The notes under the pieces are model-generated. The model saw only the letters and a program-made list of their open reading frames with translations. It was not told the DNA's origin and searched no databases. From positions 6,018,655-6,082,654 of the forward strand of contig JABAKD010000005.1 of the NCBI GenBank assembly GCA_012845835.1: DNA of 64,000 bases, given 5' to 3'. Every line of letters starts with the position of its first letter. The first letter of the stretch is position 1. The position numbers and the translations under genes were made by a program. This document shows positions 34,680 through 46,614 of this stretch, one piece after another. This stretch comes from Undaria pinnatifida (lineage: Eukaryota; Sar; Phaeophyceae; Laminariales; Alariaceae).

Positions 34680-35097
34680 GGTTTATGCGGATGCAGACTA
34701 TGCTCCCAAGGAAACTAAGCCGACGTATGAATAGGGTGGAGCTGTGATGCGTGAGGGTGCAGCCATCCAATGGATTTTTAGGACGCAGAAGTGCACCACA
34801 CTCTCCTCGAGTGAGGGGGAGTATGTTGCGACGGCCGGAAGGTTTCATGGAGGCACGTTTCTTGCGGTCTGCCTGGAGTTTCTCTTGCCCGTTTTTTGGG
34901 ACCCGTGCATCGGGTTTTTGAGGACAACAACGGTGCGATTCAGATGGGGGGTTGACGCCGTAGCCAACTCTAACTCGAAGCACATCGATGTACGTCACCA
35001 CTTCCTGCGAGAGCTTGCCGAGAAGGGAGAGTTTAGATCCTCTCAGTTGCAGTCGAAATGCCAGCACGCTGAATTCTTGACGAAACCCCTTAGTTAG
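34680..35097 (+). pseudogene. Copia RNase H domain (B)
   Basis: VYADADYAPK, the same in-frame stop as A, then IQWIFRTQKCTTLSSSEGEYVAT in one frame, where A has a frameshift. It continues through the acidic block and NSNSKHIDVRHHFLREL, and ends CQHAEFLTKPLS with a stop. This 3' end is the best preserved part of either copy. Confidence 0.9.
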
Positions 35098-35229
35098 CAA
35101 GGAATCCTTCCGTTTTCACAGGAATTTTGTCATGAATATGAGTTGATTTAGGACTAAGAGCGTGATTTTTGAGTGGACTCCTTCGATAAATTACGGTATT
35201 GCACGCGTGAAATATGGCTTTTATTTTTG

Positions 35230-35392
35230 AGTTGGTTATATTTTGATACCTGGGATTCTGGCGGTTGAGCTTTGAGATTCTGCTTTCGAGTTTTGATATT
35301 TTAAATTCGAGCTTTGGTATTCTGTTTTCGACTTTTGATATGTTGGTTTCGAGCTTTGAGATTCTTTTTCGAGCTTTCAGATTCTGGTTTAT
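35230..35392 (+). repeat. T-rich minisatellite, left part (B)
   Basis: Counterpart of A 19230-19282, cut at 35392 by the 5.4-kb insertion. It resumes at 40783. Confidence 0.8.
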
Positions 35393-35685
35393 TATAAAAA
35401 TTAAAATACACTCCAGCTGTGAGATCGAAGATTTCGTCGAAACTCATCTTTGCAAGCTGTGTGTGATACTCCGATCGCGCGCATTACGAGTTGTGTGTCC
35501 TCATTAAGGATATAGGTCGGCGACTCCCCTTACAGCTACAGTGTAGCTATCAGGGTCAACAGGATGATTTTAGTCAGTCTGTGCGCGGAAACTATAAAAC
35601 CCGTTTCTGAGGGGGACAAAATCTGACAGCTGTGAAGGCAAAGGGGGGGCCTGGTTTTGATCAAAAGCGAGCGGGTTTGGAGGGG

Positions 35686-35789
35686 GCCGGGGGGGGGGGG
35701 GGGGGGAAAGGGGCAATTTGTGCATGTAAGCTATAAATCCTTTCGAGGGGATAAATCTGACGGTTTTGGCACCAGTATATTATTGGGGG

Positions 35790-35824
<35 letters not shown>

Positions 35825-35828
35825 GGCG

Positions 35829-35862
<34 letters not shown>
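35686..35862 (+). repeat. Long G homopolymer tracts
   Basis: Three G runs interrupted by single C/A/TT, two of them about 30 nt. Further runs of 12 or more G lie near 36060, 36165, 36294, 36451, 36586, 36739, 36880, 36912, 36977, 39312 and 39761. A C run on this strand is at 40703-40719. Such runs can form G-quadruplexes, and their assembled length is unreliable. Confidence 0.95.
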
Positions 35863-35864
<2 letters not shown>

Positions 35865-36089
35865 CTCGATATGTGCCTGGAAACTATACATTATTTCGAG
35901 GGGACAAATGTGACATTTTTGGAAATAATACATCAGTTTATCGTGTATATTCTGGGGTAAGTCGTACAATCAGTGAGTAAGAGAGGGTGGAGTGTTCGAG
36001 GGGGTGGGGTTGGATGGGTTGGGGGGGGAGGGTGGGGGGCGGGGGCGGGGGCGGGGGGCGGGGGGGGGGGGGGAAAGGGCTTTAGGTGA

Positions 36090-36900
36090 GGGGTTTGTTA
36101 TACGTGTGGTGCTAGGTCTAGGCGAAGGTGCGGGTGATGGGGAAGAAAGGGGCGTTCGAGGCGGGGGGGGGGGGGGGACACAGCGGCATGGATGGCTCTC
36201 GAAGATAATGAGGTGATATCCTGTGCGTGAAGTGTTTATTAATGTGGCGGATTTCGATATTTGGTGGGGCGTTTGAGTAAGGGAGAGCAAGAGGGGGGGG
36301 GGGGGGGGGAGGTTTTTGAGGAGGTTTAGGTCACAAAATAATATTCAAATACACTTCGGCTGTGAGATCAAAGATATGTATCAGCTTGTTATACGCGTGG
36401 TGCTAGGTCTACGTGATCGTGCAGGTGGTCGGGAAGGAGGGGGCGTTGGAGGGGGGGGGGGGGGGGGAAACACAGCGGCATGGATGGCTCTCGAAAGATA
36501 ATGAGGTGATATCCTGTGCGTGAAGTGTTTGTTAATGTGGCGGATTTTGATATTTGGTGGGGCGTTTGAGTAAGGGAGAGCAAGAGGGGGGGGGGGGGGG
36601 ATTTTTAGGAGGTTTAGGTCACAAATAATATTCAAATACACTTCGGCTGTGAGATCAAAGATATGTAGCAGCTTGTTATACGCGTGGTGCTAGGTCTAGG
36701 CGATCGTGTAGGTGGTCGGAAAAGAGGGGGCGTTGGAGGGGGGGGGGGGGGGGGAATAATTGAAACCTTCGTCATGGATGGTCAGAAAGATAATGATGTG
36801 GTATCAACTGCGTATAGGTGTTTATTACTCAGGCCGATTTTGATTGTGAGTGGGGCGTTTGGACAGAGTAGGCGGAAGGGGGGGGGGGGGGGGATCGGGG
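36090..36900 (+). repeat. ~290-bp tandem repeat with G runs
   Basis: GTTATACG plus GTGGTGCTAGGTCTA recurs at 36097, 36388 and 36675 (periods 291 and 287). Each unit includes a G run, a CATGGATGG segment, a GATAATGA segment, a GTGTTT segment and a GGGGCGTTTG segment. The third unit is the most diverged. Confidence 0.9.
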
Positions 36901-37255
36901 GACGGAGGGGCGGGGGGGGGGGGAAAAGGTTGGGGTTTGTTATGAAAAAGAGGTCAGTGGAGGGGGAGGGGAGGGGGGGGGGGGGGGGGGGGGGGGGGGA
37001 CATTTCAATATGTGCGCGGAAACTATAAATTCTCAAAGGGGACAAACCTGACGATTGAAGCAATAAGACATCCCTTTATATCATCTGGCTTGTAGTGTTT
37101 ACTATTCTAGAAGGTTTGATGTTAGATGCAGCATGCAACCCAGTGTTTAAGTGTAGTAAATAACGTGTTAAATCTTCATAGTTTGTTGTTGTATGATACA
37201 TCGATCGAAAGCTAGAATATTTTATAGAATATTTGTAGGTACCATTATTTTCTGA

Positions 37256-37570
37256 CATCGCTAATTATAAGAAAGAGATACGTATTGTCAAATGCAACAG
37301 GCGGGGTGATGTGGTCATGCACTGTGTTTGTCACCATCATCATACAATCACCATTATTATCGACATCGCTAATTATACGCAAGAGATACGTATTGCCAAA
37401 TACAGCATGCGAGGTGATGTATGTGGCCATATGCTGTCTCCGTCATTGAGCATTAGAGGGAGGGATGCGAATCGACGCTTGGTATACATGTGCTCAATTA
37501 CGTTACCTCATTAGTCATACTTGGTATTCACGCGCTCAATCACGTTACCTCGTTAGTAATACTTCGCTTG
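37256..37570 (+). repeat. Short tandem duplications (107 bp and ~43 bp)
   Basis: CATCGCTAATTATA recurs at 37256 and 37363. Further right, GCTCAATTACGTTACCTC is repeated about 43 bp later as GCTCAATCACGTTACCTC (about 37493 and 37530). Confidence 0.8.
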
Positions 37571-37589
37571 GCATAGGTGGGGAGGCGAT

Positions 37590-38360
37590 CATGCAGACGG
37601 TATGTACGAAATACCCTACGTAATGGGTTGGTAAGGTTGTTTACCGCAATTTTAACACATCTGACTGTGCTTCCTTTTCCAAATTTATTTTTGTCTCAAA
37701 TAAATGTACGATTTCACGCCTATGATTTTACCTTGTCGATGTGGGGCTCTGCAGTCGTCAATTTTAAGTCAGAGATACGTCCTACAAATACATCAGGCGA
37801 GGTGGGTATATGATGTCATATATATGCGATGTCATCACTATTGATCGCGAGGGTGATTTTACTTCGTGAGGTAAATGGTGCTGTGTTTCGTAAAGGTCGT
37901 CTCAGGAGGGTATGCGATGGGTCGGCAGTGTATCACGTCTGTTTGTGCTTCCTTTTCAACTTATTATTGTCTCAAATGTGTGATTTCACGTCCATGATTT
38001 TCACCGTGCCGCTGTGGGGCTCTGAGGTCGCCAATTCTAAGACAGAGATACATCTTACAAATACAGCAGTTTAGGTGGGCATGCAACGTCATATATATGC
38101 GATGTCACTACTATTGAAGGCGAGGGTGACTTCACTTCGTCAGGCATATGCTACTGCGTTTCGTAAAGGTTGTCTCACGTGGACATGCGATGTCACCACT
38201 ATTGAACGCGAGGGTGACTTTACTTCGTTAGGCACATTCCACTGCGTTTGGAATAGTAGGGGTTGTCAGGCAATCATGTAAGCGGATGGAGGCACGAAAT
38301 ACCCTGCGTAATAGGTTGGTCGTGTGGTTTACCGCAGTGTTAACATCCCTGTCTGTACTT
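37590..38360 (+). repeat. ~270-bp tandem repeat
   Basis: GATTTCACG is followed in each unit by ATGATTTT, GTGGGGCTCTG, AGAGATAC, CGATGTCA and CGAGGGTGA. The first two units start near 37709 and 37981. A shorter sub-repeat (CTACTATTGAAGGCGAGGGTGAC type) continues to about 38250. Confidence 0.85.
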
Positions 38361-39063
38361 ACTTTCCACATTATTATAGACTATATATAGTGTACACTTA
38401 TACGTCCTGTTTTCTCCCCAATGTCGTCGAAGATGTTGTAGTCCTGTAGATGTCGCGTCCATGTCTGGTGCTCTTGTTAGTGGTGTTCATGAAAACATGC
38501 CCTAACATGTAGTAGATGATCGCTCAGTGGTGTTCCTTTCCTTTACATCAAGCCAGGTAGTATATGCCAACGCAACCGCTTGCTTGAAAAATGACAAAGA
38601 AATTCCTCACACACCTGACACAGAGAAGACGCGGCCCGAAGATTGTTCAGTATACCGACGGTCAGGAAGAGGTTATCGAGCAGCGCACTTGATTTTTACT
38701 ACCGCTCCTCACTCCACCTAAGACTCTACGGGCATGCGTTGGACCCAGTTCGCTGATGCCCAAAACCAATTTCAAAGGAGGTGATGTGGTGGGCGAATGC
38801 TATAATGATTTGCGCTGCTTCGATTTACCCTGCCTCTCGTTCTGTTTGTTCTTGCGTTCTTGATGAACCTGTCATTTGGCAACGAGCAGTTGTGACACAT
38901 TTTTAGGTTCGTGTGAAGACTTTATGTGGACTATGTGATGTTTCGGACTCGTAGGGACCTCAGTTTGGAACCCAGGGTATATGGGTTCCACCTTTTGACT
39001 GGTGTTCGTATGCGGACACATATATGGTTCTAGTGTGTCGCGTGTCCGCGTGGTTTTTGTTTC

Positions 39064-39500
39064 ACGTATGTTTTGGTTGATATTCTCGACTTGGTTATCG
39101 TATTGTTTCAAGGTGGTGCTTTCCGCGTTTTTGATGTTACACGTATATGTTTTGGTTTATGTTCTAGACTTTGTTATCGTGTTGTTTCGGAGCGGTATTT
39201 TCGAATGCATGTTATCTACACGTACTTTTTGTTTGATGTTCTAGAGTTCATTATTGTATTGTATCAGAACCGTGTTTTCGAATATATAATGGTGTACAGT
39301 GGTTGGGGGCGGGGGGGGGGGGGGGGGGGGGAAAGGAAGGGGAAGGGGGGGGAAAAGGGGGGGGTGGGGGGCTGGTGTATATATCTGCAAAACGTATTTT
39401 TGTACGCCAAGACAACTGCTTCGGGGGGCCCTAAGACGGAGTTTTATTGTATATATCTGCAAAACGTATTTTTGTACGCCGAGGAAAACTGCTTCGGGGG
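39064..39500 (+). repeat. Tandem ~80-bp and 72-bp units
   Basis: Three diverged copies beginning ACGTAT...TTTTGGTT at 39064, 39140 and 39221 are followed by a G-rich tract. Two copies of a 72-bp unit beginning GTATATATCTGCAAAACG follow at 39377 and 39449. Confidence 0.85.
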
Positions 39501-40782
39501 GCTTTAAAACGAAGTTGCGAGGGACGTTTGGGAATTTCAACGTTCCCCCTCGCGGCTTTTGTCAAGTATGGTTAATCGCATATTTATCCCTGAAGATAGA
39601 CATGCAGTAACCAGCCTTGACAACTATGGGTTGTAGCGGTATCATAATGCACTTATGATACCGTTACTCTTCATAGTTTGGCTATGTGTGTATTACTGAT
39701 TGCGCTACACGGTGTGGGTTGAATCGAAGTACGGAGTGAGGTTAGGGTTTAAGAAATAGGGGGGGGGGGGGGGGGGGGGGGGGGGATTTCACAAGAAAGC
39801 GTTGGTATATATAGGTAGTCTGCTTATTGAGTATCCCGCCATGTGGGTGGGTGACATGTGATGAGTTGTGGGAGGTTTGGGGATGCTTCGGCGACTCCAC
39901 TTGCAACTATAGTGTAGCTGTCCGGGTCAACAGGGTGACGTTAGTCAGTTTGTGGACGGAAACTATGAAATTCGTGGAAGGTAATGCATCAGTTTATCAA
40001 GTGAAGTCTGTAAGTCCATTATCTGGTGAGGGAAGGGTGGGGGGGGGGGCGGGGGGGGGAAAGGGGGTGAATTGCAGCAGCGGGATCTCCAGCACGTGGA
40101 AGTGTTCAATCCTGTAGCGGATTTCGATGTGGGTCGTTTGAAGGAAAGTGCGAGATGCATTCAGGCGTGATTTGGATTCAGTAACGTTCGTTGTTCCCGT
40201 GGACATACCATGTTTTGGCAGGTTGGCGTTGTTTATTTCCTGAAATATTCCGGTTCTAGGTAGTGTGTTTGATATGTACGTCATGAATGTATGTTTTGCG
40301 TTGGTATAGTTGAGAAACTTGGTTATAATTAACATTCCTCAATCGACGTCGTCGAGAAGACACATTAATCTATACATAACAATGTTGTTTTTGAAAACGT
40401 TTTTGTAATCCTCAGATGTTTAATAAAGACGTTGTAACCTACGAACGTAGGTTGAACACTTCCATGCTTATATACACCCACAAATGCCCAGTACTCGACA
40501 TGCACAGTCCATACTCACTTCCACACTCATATGTACCCGTTTCCCAACCCACACACATCCAAATGTAGACGCCTCTTCCGAATAACTCGAATCAACATGT
40601 CCGCACGCATTTTTTATTCAGGTACGACGTTGCATTACGCTCTCAGACTCTAATGTCTACGGCTATGCTTACGTGACTACGTTTCCACTTATCCACAAAA
40701 TACCCCCCCCCCCCCCCTTTTTCCTTTTTATATCGATCCATTCCCCTAAAAAATGTTTGTTCATTCCTCTATGACACTTTAT

Positions 40783-41065
40783 ACCTGGGGATAGTTATTC
40801 GCGTTTTGATATTATATTATTGTGAATTTGAGCTTTGAGATCCTGGATTTTACATTTGAGATCATATTTTTGAGCTATTCAGATTCTGGTTTTTATATCT
40901 AAGATTCTATTTTCGACTTTTGCTATTCTCGTTTTGAGCTTCCAAGTTCAACTTTCTAGTTTTCAGATTAGCTTTTGATATTTTGACATGCTACTTTTTG
41001 GATTATGATACTCTGATTACGGAATATGATATTCTGTTTTTGATATTTGAGGTTTGTGTTTGAGT
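40783..41065 (+). repeat. T-rich minisatellite, right part (B)
   Basis: Continuation of the minisatellite split by the insertion; matches A from about 19293 on. Confidence 0.8.
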
Positions 41066-41339
41066 CTGTGAAGATCTTGGAGTTACCGTTCAACCCTGTT
41101 TCAACAGCTGACGACCGTTTGATTACTGGGGCAGACCCCCCTAGTTATGGCAGCTGAGTGGTTATTACCGGGTTGATGTTGGAGTTAAGATCACTACATT
41201 GTGTTGGTTTGGATTCAATCTGAGATTCAATTTTTGTGTGGTATTTGGGTTTTGAGTGTACTATTGAATTGGAATTCATAAATATCTTGCTTTGAATGGC
41301 CGTGGTATGACGAGCGATTCTGTGTTATTCGGTTTACCG

Positions 41340-41682
41340 AGAAGGGAGCAGAGGGGCTGTTGGGGATGCTCACGTACTCGGTGACGAGATATACATGTAA
41401 CAGCATTCGTTGGGGTTTCCACCGATACAATATGGATGTTTCTATATTGATTGTTTCCATTCGGTGATGCCTTGACTGGTACTTCTCGTACGAGCTCCCA
41501 CGGGGCGACGATAATGTATACATTTCCCTTTCTCTGCTTTTACACCAAGAGCGCCCTTCTGTGAACCTATTCTTACCCGGGCGTCTGCCAGTGGATGCAT
41601 TTAATAAGGGGTCCCGCAAAGGAACACGAGTACGACCCAAGCAGCCTCTTAGCACCTCGCGTCGGACGGCTTTTGGGACTGG
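41340..41682 (+). repeat. Sequence related to copia Gag/pre-integrase junction (B)
   Basis: Matches A 19843-20195. The empty hAT target site lies immediately after it (41683-41690). Confidence 0.6.
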
Positions 41683-41690
41683 CCATTTCG

Positions 41691-44360
41691 CGATCTTCTT
41701 CGATTTCTGAGTTCTCCCAACTAAATTGTTTTCGTTTTGGCATATTCCGAGATCTTCCTTTCGAAAGACACGACAGCGGGACCCGACGGGATTCCCGTGT
41801 CCGTCGGCGTTCCTGGCTTGTTGAGGGCGGGTCACGATGTTGGTGCTTGGGAGCTCCGCTTGCATCAGGTGGAGCGCGATGGACTTCTCCCTACTATAAC
41901 AACCTGTTACCCACAGCGCGAACGGGTTGCTCGATCATCACGACTAGTTCATCGCTGTCCCGCCTCTAACCTCTGCACGGCTTGTCGAGCGTTATCAACC
42001 GCAGGACGTTGTGATAACCGTGTCTACTGGTGGACCCACCCACCCTCCCCCTCACTCACCCACCCACCACCACCACCAACACTAACAACAGCATCAACAT
42101 CCACACACTCAGCCGCCCACCGACCATTATTCGACGCACCTACCCGACACCACACAGAGCACATGAGTAGGGCTGTTTGGCAGGCAGGCCTATACAGGGG
42201 GATGCATGTACGTCTCAAGCGCTATGGTAACACTTGGCTTCAGGAAGCGTGTAAGACTGGCCGTTTTGTAATAATGTTCGTTTTCCGTGGTCTTGACCGC
42301 ATTCTCCATCGTTTTCGTTCGTGGCAAGCTCTCCCTTCAGAAGGTTGATACCGTCTAAAAGGATCGAGCCATGTACACATGGTCGGACAGCAAAACAATT
42401 CATCGGGTTGCAAAAACATGAGTATTACGAGTGAAACCCACGCGGACTGCGATGCTTACCCTCCAGGCTTTGATACTCTACATAGATAGATCATCGTTGC
42501 CATGGTAATCACTGCTGCTGTTCATATGGGTAATATTTTGCATGCCCCACATCCCGTGTACACCATACACACTGCACTAACTGTTCATACTGCAAATACC
42601 GTACACACTGTACATGTAGTTCGTACATTTCGTGCATGAAGCAAGCTTCGCCGTAATGGTACCTTGGCCCTACTTCCGCACCTGTTGCTCTGCAAGATCA
42701 ATAAAGAAAAACAACGGATTCCCCGCCCGCGTGGGTGTGATTGTAAGGAACCATTGGCGCGAATCGTCGTACGAGGCTCCATACGTTTTGCTTGCTTAGA
42801 ACATACCATTTCTAGACTAACCCGGGGCGGCAACAGTAACCAATCGATCCCTCTCTTGTCGCCGAACATCCGTCCAGGCCATTGTGGGGATGCGAGGTTC
42901 TACGGTCTTGCAGAACGACGGCCGTGCATTATGGCAAAATATATAGCATCCCCCCCGCCCCGTCGTCAAATTTGTTTCAAGATTGCACCGCCCTCGCTTT
43001 CCTACGGGTGTAGCCTCAAACAACCAACGGCCCATGCGGCGGACAACTCTACCGCGGCCAAGCTCCCAGGTGCGGGCGTACGGATTCGTACATCGAAAAA
43101 CCTCATCCTGAAAAATATATCATTTTCGTGCAACCCGCGGCGGCAAGCCGAATACCAGGTACACTATGAAGCTTCTCGAATGAATTTCGGCCGTCGCCAA
43201 CATGGGGCATAGCAAACGATGGCAAGTGCGCAAATATACCACGCTCCACGTTCTCCGTTACATCCTGCAGCTACCACACACTTCCGGGTGGATGCACTAT
43301 ACTGTATGTGTCGAGGTCTATGGTACCGTCTGGATGCGCCACAGAATATATCGCGTACTCGTCCGCACGTTCACGCAGTCCCCACTGCTATATGGTATTG
43401 CCTCGTGCTGGCCGTGGCCACCACACCTCATTCTCCAGAAAAGGGGGGGGCGCGTCTAAGGAACAATCCGTCATGTTTTTCAAGAAATCAAGCAACGATT
43501 GAGGCACTCCTACCTGATCACAGCCATCACAGCCTTCGTTGAGCCAACCCCAGATGAGAGTCATCTTCAAGCGCTGCACAACCTGGGGGGTGTCCAACCT
43601 GGAACAATACATGACGACATATCGGAGGAGAACCCAGCCGCGACATTCCAGTACCAAGTCGAACACGAGCACCCTTGCCTAAGTACAGCCACCGCAGCTC
43701 TTGTTGAGACCACCCCGAACGGGGGCTATCTGCAAGCGCTGCACCGCACAGCGTGTTTCCGACTTGAACCAAGCCAAAACTGTCGCTAGGTGGGGGGGTG
43801 ATTTGTACAACGCAATCGACCGCGTGGAGGATTGTCGGAAATAGACTCACTCATGGCTACTAAACCTTGCATACAGTATGTTGGGAAAAAAGGCCAATTT
43901 TAATATTAATAGCACACGGGACCCGAGCTCGGAGGTTTAATATTGATATCCATCTCCAACCCACACGCATATAGAACTCTAGCCAACTCACAGCCCTACT
44001 ACCGGCAATAGTAGACCCACACACCAGCACCAGACGTACGCACCAGCCCAGGTATCCCGTGTGCACCGTAACACTGTAACGCTTTTATACGACCACACTT
44101 GAAATCCGTGCTCACTTCAGGCAGAGATAGTAAAGCTCCAAGAAAGCCGTGTGGTGACCATCAACACACTGGTCGTGCTGGGCTATCTGCCGCTGTCGTG
44201 CTGGCCGTGTGCTTCGACAGAGGTAGCGCGTTTCGGCCAAAACTATTTCCGACCGGCGGTACTATAATACAGTTATCAACTGAGGAACTACCCAGCATCG
44301 CTGGAATACCATTGGCGCTGTACAGACGTATTCTTGATATAGAGGTTGTCCAGCTGGTTG
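41691..44360. other. Single-copy-like part of segment B, no confident gene
   Basis: Collinear with A 21197-23846. The longest ORFs (41737-42348 and 42664-43212) are not matched by intact frames in A, arguing against coding. Confidence 0.4.
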
Positions 44361-45020
44361 CACGTTCCACCTTTTTCTCTAAACCAGGTGTTGGGTGAGG
44401 CATATTCCGCTTCACGTGAGGGCCCTCACAGAAAAATCAGGGGCACCCTCTACCGCAGCTTCAGTACTGTATACCAGGTACTGCTTAGCATCCAAGCACG
44501 ATGCTGGCACGTTCCACCTTTCTATAGATCAGGTGTTGGTTGAGGTATGTACCGCTTCAAGTGAGGGTCCTCACGGAAATATCAGGGGCACCCTCTCCCG
44601 TAGCAGGCGTCACTACAGTACGGTATACCAGGTACTGCTTAGCATCCAAGCACGACGCTAGGCGGTACTGTGCTAGGTCGCGCTACGTCAGCCCGCACGA
44701 CGCTATGCTAATCCATGCCATGCAAGGTCGCACCACGCTACGGCAGGCCACGCTAGGCCACGCTTCGCTATGCTACGCTAGGCCACGCTACACTGTGCAA
44801 TAGGCTACGCATTAGGCTACGCTACGCTGGCCCGCACTACCCTGGCCCGTGCTAGGCTGCGTCGCGTTAGCTGGGCGGTGCTACGCTGGGCCGCGCTTCT
44901 TATGGCCGCGGAACGCAAGGCCGTGCTACACTAGGCCACGTTACGCTAGTAACCTAGGGCGCGCTACTACGTACTTTGATCTAGTCCGTGCCACGCCAGT
45001 CCTCGCTACGCAAGGCTTCA
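44361..45020 (+). repeat. ~146-bp tandem units and ACGCTAGGCC array (B)
   Basis: CACGTTCCACC at 44361 and 44508 marks the two 146-bp units. The degenerate ACGCTAGGCC array follows to about 45020. Confidence 0.85.
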
Positions 45021-45972
45021 TCTGCGGTAGGCTCAATTCAACACCGGTCCGCATAATCACATACTTACATAATATATAGTACTCACACCCATCCTATATC
45101 CACCGTACTGTAGACAAAACCCCTACTGTTGGCCTGAGGGAAGCATTGAAAAAATCGCGTCGGGAAGTAAAGTGCAAACGGGCTCAATCACATCGCATGC
45201 TACGTTCGAGGTGCACCTCATTCTTGTGAAGCTCCTCCACAACCTGATTTTGATAAACCGTTAAATCACAATCCGACCAACAGTCCGGTGGTCTAGTCTA
45301 GATACCCAACCAACCGGTTTGTTTGGAGGACACACAGTTGACATGCCAACGAGATCGAGTAGTGCTACGGGGGAAAGACTTCGTCAGCCGTAATCAAGGT
45401 TCGTTCCCAGCCCGTGCTGTACCTACCGTCGTCGCGTCGCATGTATACAGTACTATCGCTCTGGAATAAACGAGAAAGGCTTCACTTAGGCCGGTCGCAA
45501 GCTGTGTCCTCCTTCCTAAACTAACGGCAATTTCGCATTTGTATTTTTATCGAAAGCTTGCTGCGAGATCGTCGACCTAACAGCATCCAAATCTGGAACA
45601 CGACCTTCAGCATACCACCTTGACTCGCAAATAGCTCGTCACCCTTTACCTCGACCAACTCGGCGTGAGATGTGCCTGGTACTATTAGCATCTTCAACCC
45701 GATGCAATAACTGGAAACATGAAAAAAAAATGCGCCACCCTTTCCCTATGCTTTCAAGTCAGATGTAAATGATTATTCAACCAAAAGTGAGATGTATGAA
45801 AACCCGTTGTCTTACATGTAACCCTGTACTTACAAGTACCGCATTCGAGACACACGTCACCGAAACCACTCAAAGAAAAAAGGCTATGAACATACGTACC
45901 ACTGTGCTTCCACGCCTGCATGCTATCAAACCACAACGAACAGCTAGCTAGCTTGCGAAGCCGCAGCTCGTC

Positions 45973-46614
45973 TTGTTCAGAATCAAATTTGAATGTCTCG
46001 TGCAAGCCAAACACGTCAACACCTCCAACTACAGCACGTACCGCGTACGTATAAACCGCTGTAGAAAACGCGTTTTGGGCCTCCAGGAACTGACATCTCT
46101 TGACCCAACATACATACCTGTTTTACTCGGGGGGAAAGTACGCGGACAAGCCGAAAACACTCCGAGGATCAGTCTGGGTAGTGCACAGACGATTTTGATT
46201 GCCCCGCCGCGAAAAAGGATATTTCGGGCAGAACATAAACCAAAAACAAATAGTGTACGGGAGGGATCCTAGAAGAAGACCCACAGTTCCCACAACAACA
46301 GCAGCAGAAGTTGACGTAAACGTAGAAGCAAATATTCTCAAAATAAAAAAGGAAATAAAAACGACGGCATGCTCCTAAAAGTCATCCCAGAACTGGGCGG
46401 GCATGGTCTTCCCCAACGCGCCCTCCCAGTGGAGGACGAACCCTACCAGGAAGCCCTCGTCCAACCTAGAGTGAGGCGAATTTTCGGAACAATGCAGGAC
46501 ACGCAGCGAACAAGTGGGCATTACTTAGAATTGATACGTATATACATGTCGATGCTGTTGCACGGTAGACGGGATGCAGACACCCCTCAAAATAGAACGT
46601 TATACACGGTGTAG
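45973..46614 (+). pseudogene. Eroded coding sequence of unknown type
   Basis: Three plausible peptide stretches follow one another on the plus strand in different frames. The first ends with NTPRISLGSAQTILIAPPRK (45973-46272). The next, about 46264-46380, reads AAEVDVNVEANILKIKKEIK. The third starts at 46369 and includes PYQEALVQPRVRRIFGTMQD and ends at 46614. Their succession suggests a single eroded ORF with two frame changes, possibly from a transposable element. No family is recognised, and the region begins just right of the end of copy B. Confidence 0.25.

Larger units (their letters stand above)
35519..39985 (+). repeat. Dispersed unit GGAAACTATAAA...GGGGACAAATCTGAC
   Basis: Copies near 35573, 35714, 35868, 37003 and 39945 share a TGTGCGCGGAAACTATAAAT-like segment. 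All but the last are followed by a GGGGACAAA-CTGAC-like segment. The 35714, 35868 and 37003 copies directly follow a long G run. The sequence CGGCGACTCC...GTGTAGCT...GGGTCAACAGG precedes the first and last copies (35519 and 39889). Confidence 0.7.
35393..40777. mobile_element. 5.4-kb insertion of tandem poly-G units, only in copy B
   Basis: Absent from A, whose intact sequence at about 19285 joins the two flanks. A 5-bp TTTAT duplication borders it (35388-35392 and 40778-40782). The ends (TATAAAAATT and CTATGACAC) are not inverted repeats or TG/CA LTR ends. The interior is almost wholly tandem repeats separated by G homopolymers, with no transposase, RT or other protein signature. A transposition-like event or another insertion mechanism is possible; the element class is unknown. 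Confidence 0.7.
25926..45941. repeat. Copy B of the 15.5-kb segment (start of right contig)
   Basis: Begins at the first base after the gap (GGCACGGCAC, matching 9895) and ends at CGAAC (45941), matching the last base before the gap (25425). Order and orientation equal copy A. It contains the 5385-bp insertion 35393-40777 and lacks the hAT-like element. Confidence 0.9.

Noticed and set aside
35393-40777. Helitron or LTR retrotransposon for the copy-B insertion
   Set aside because: There is no TC...CTRR hairpin end or A|T target, no TG/CA LTR pair, and no Rep/helicase or RT.
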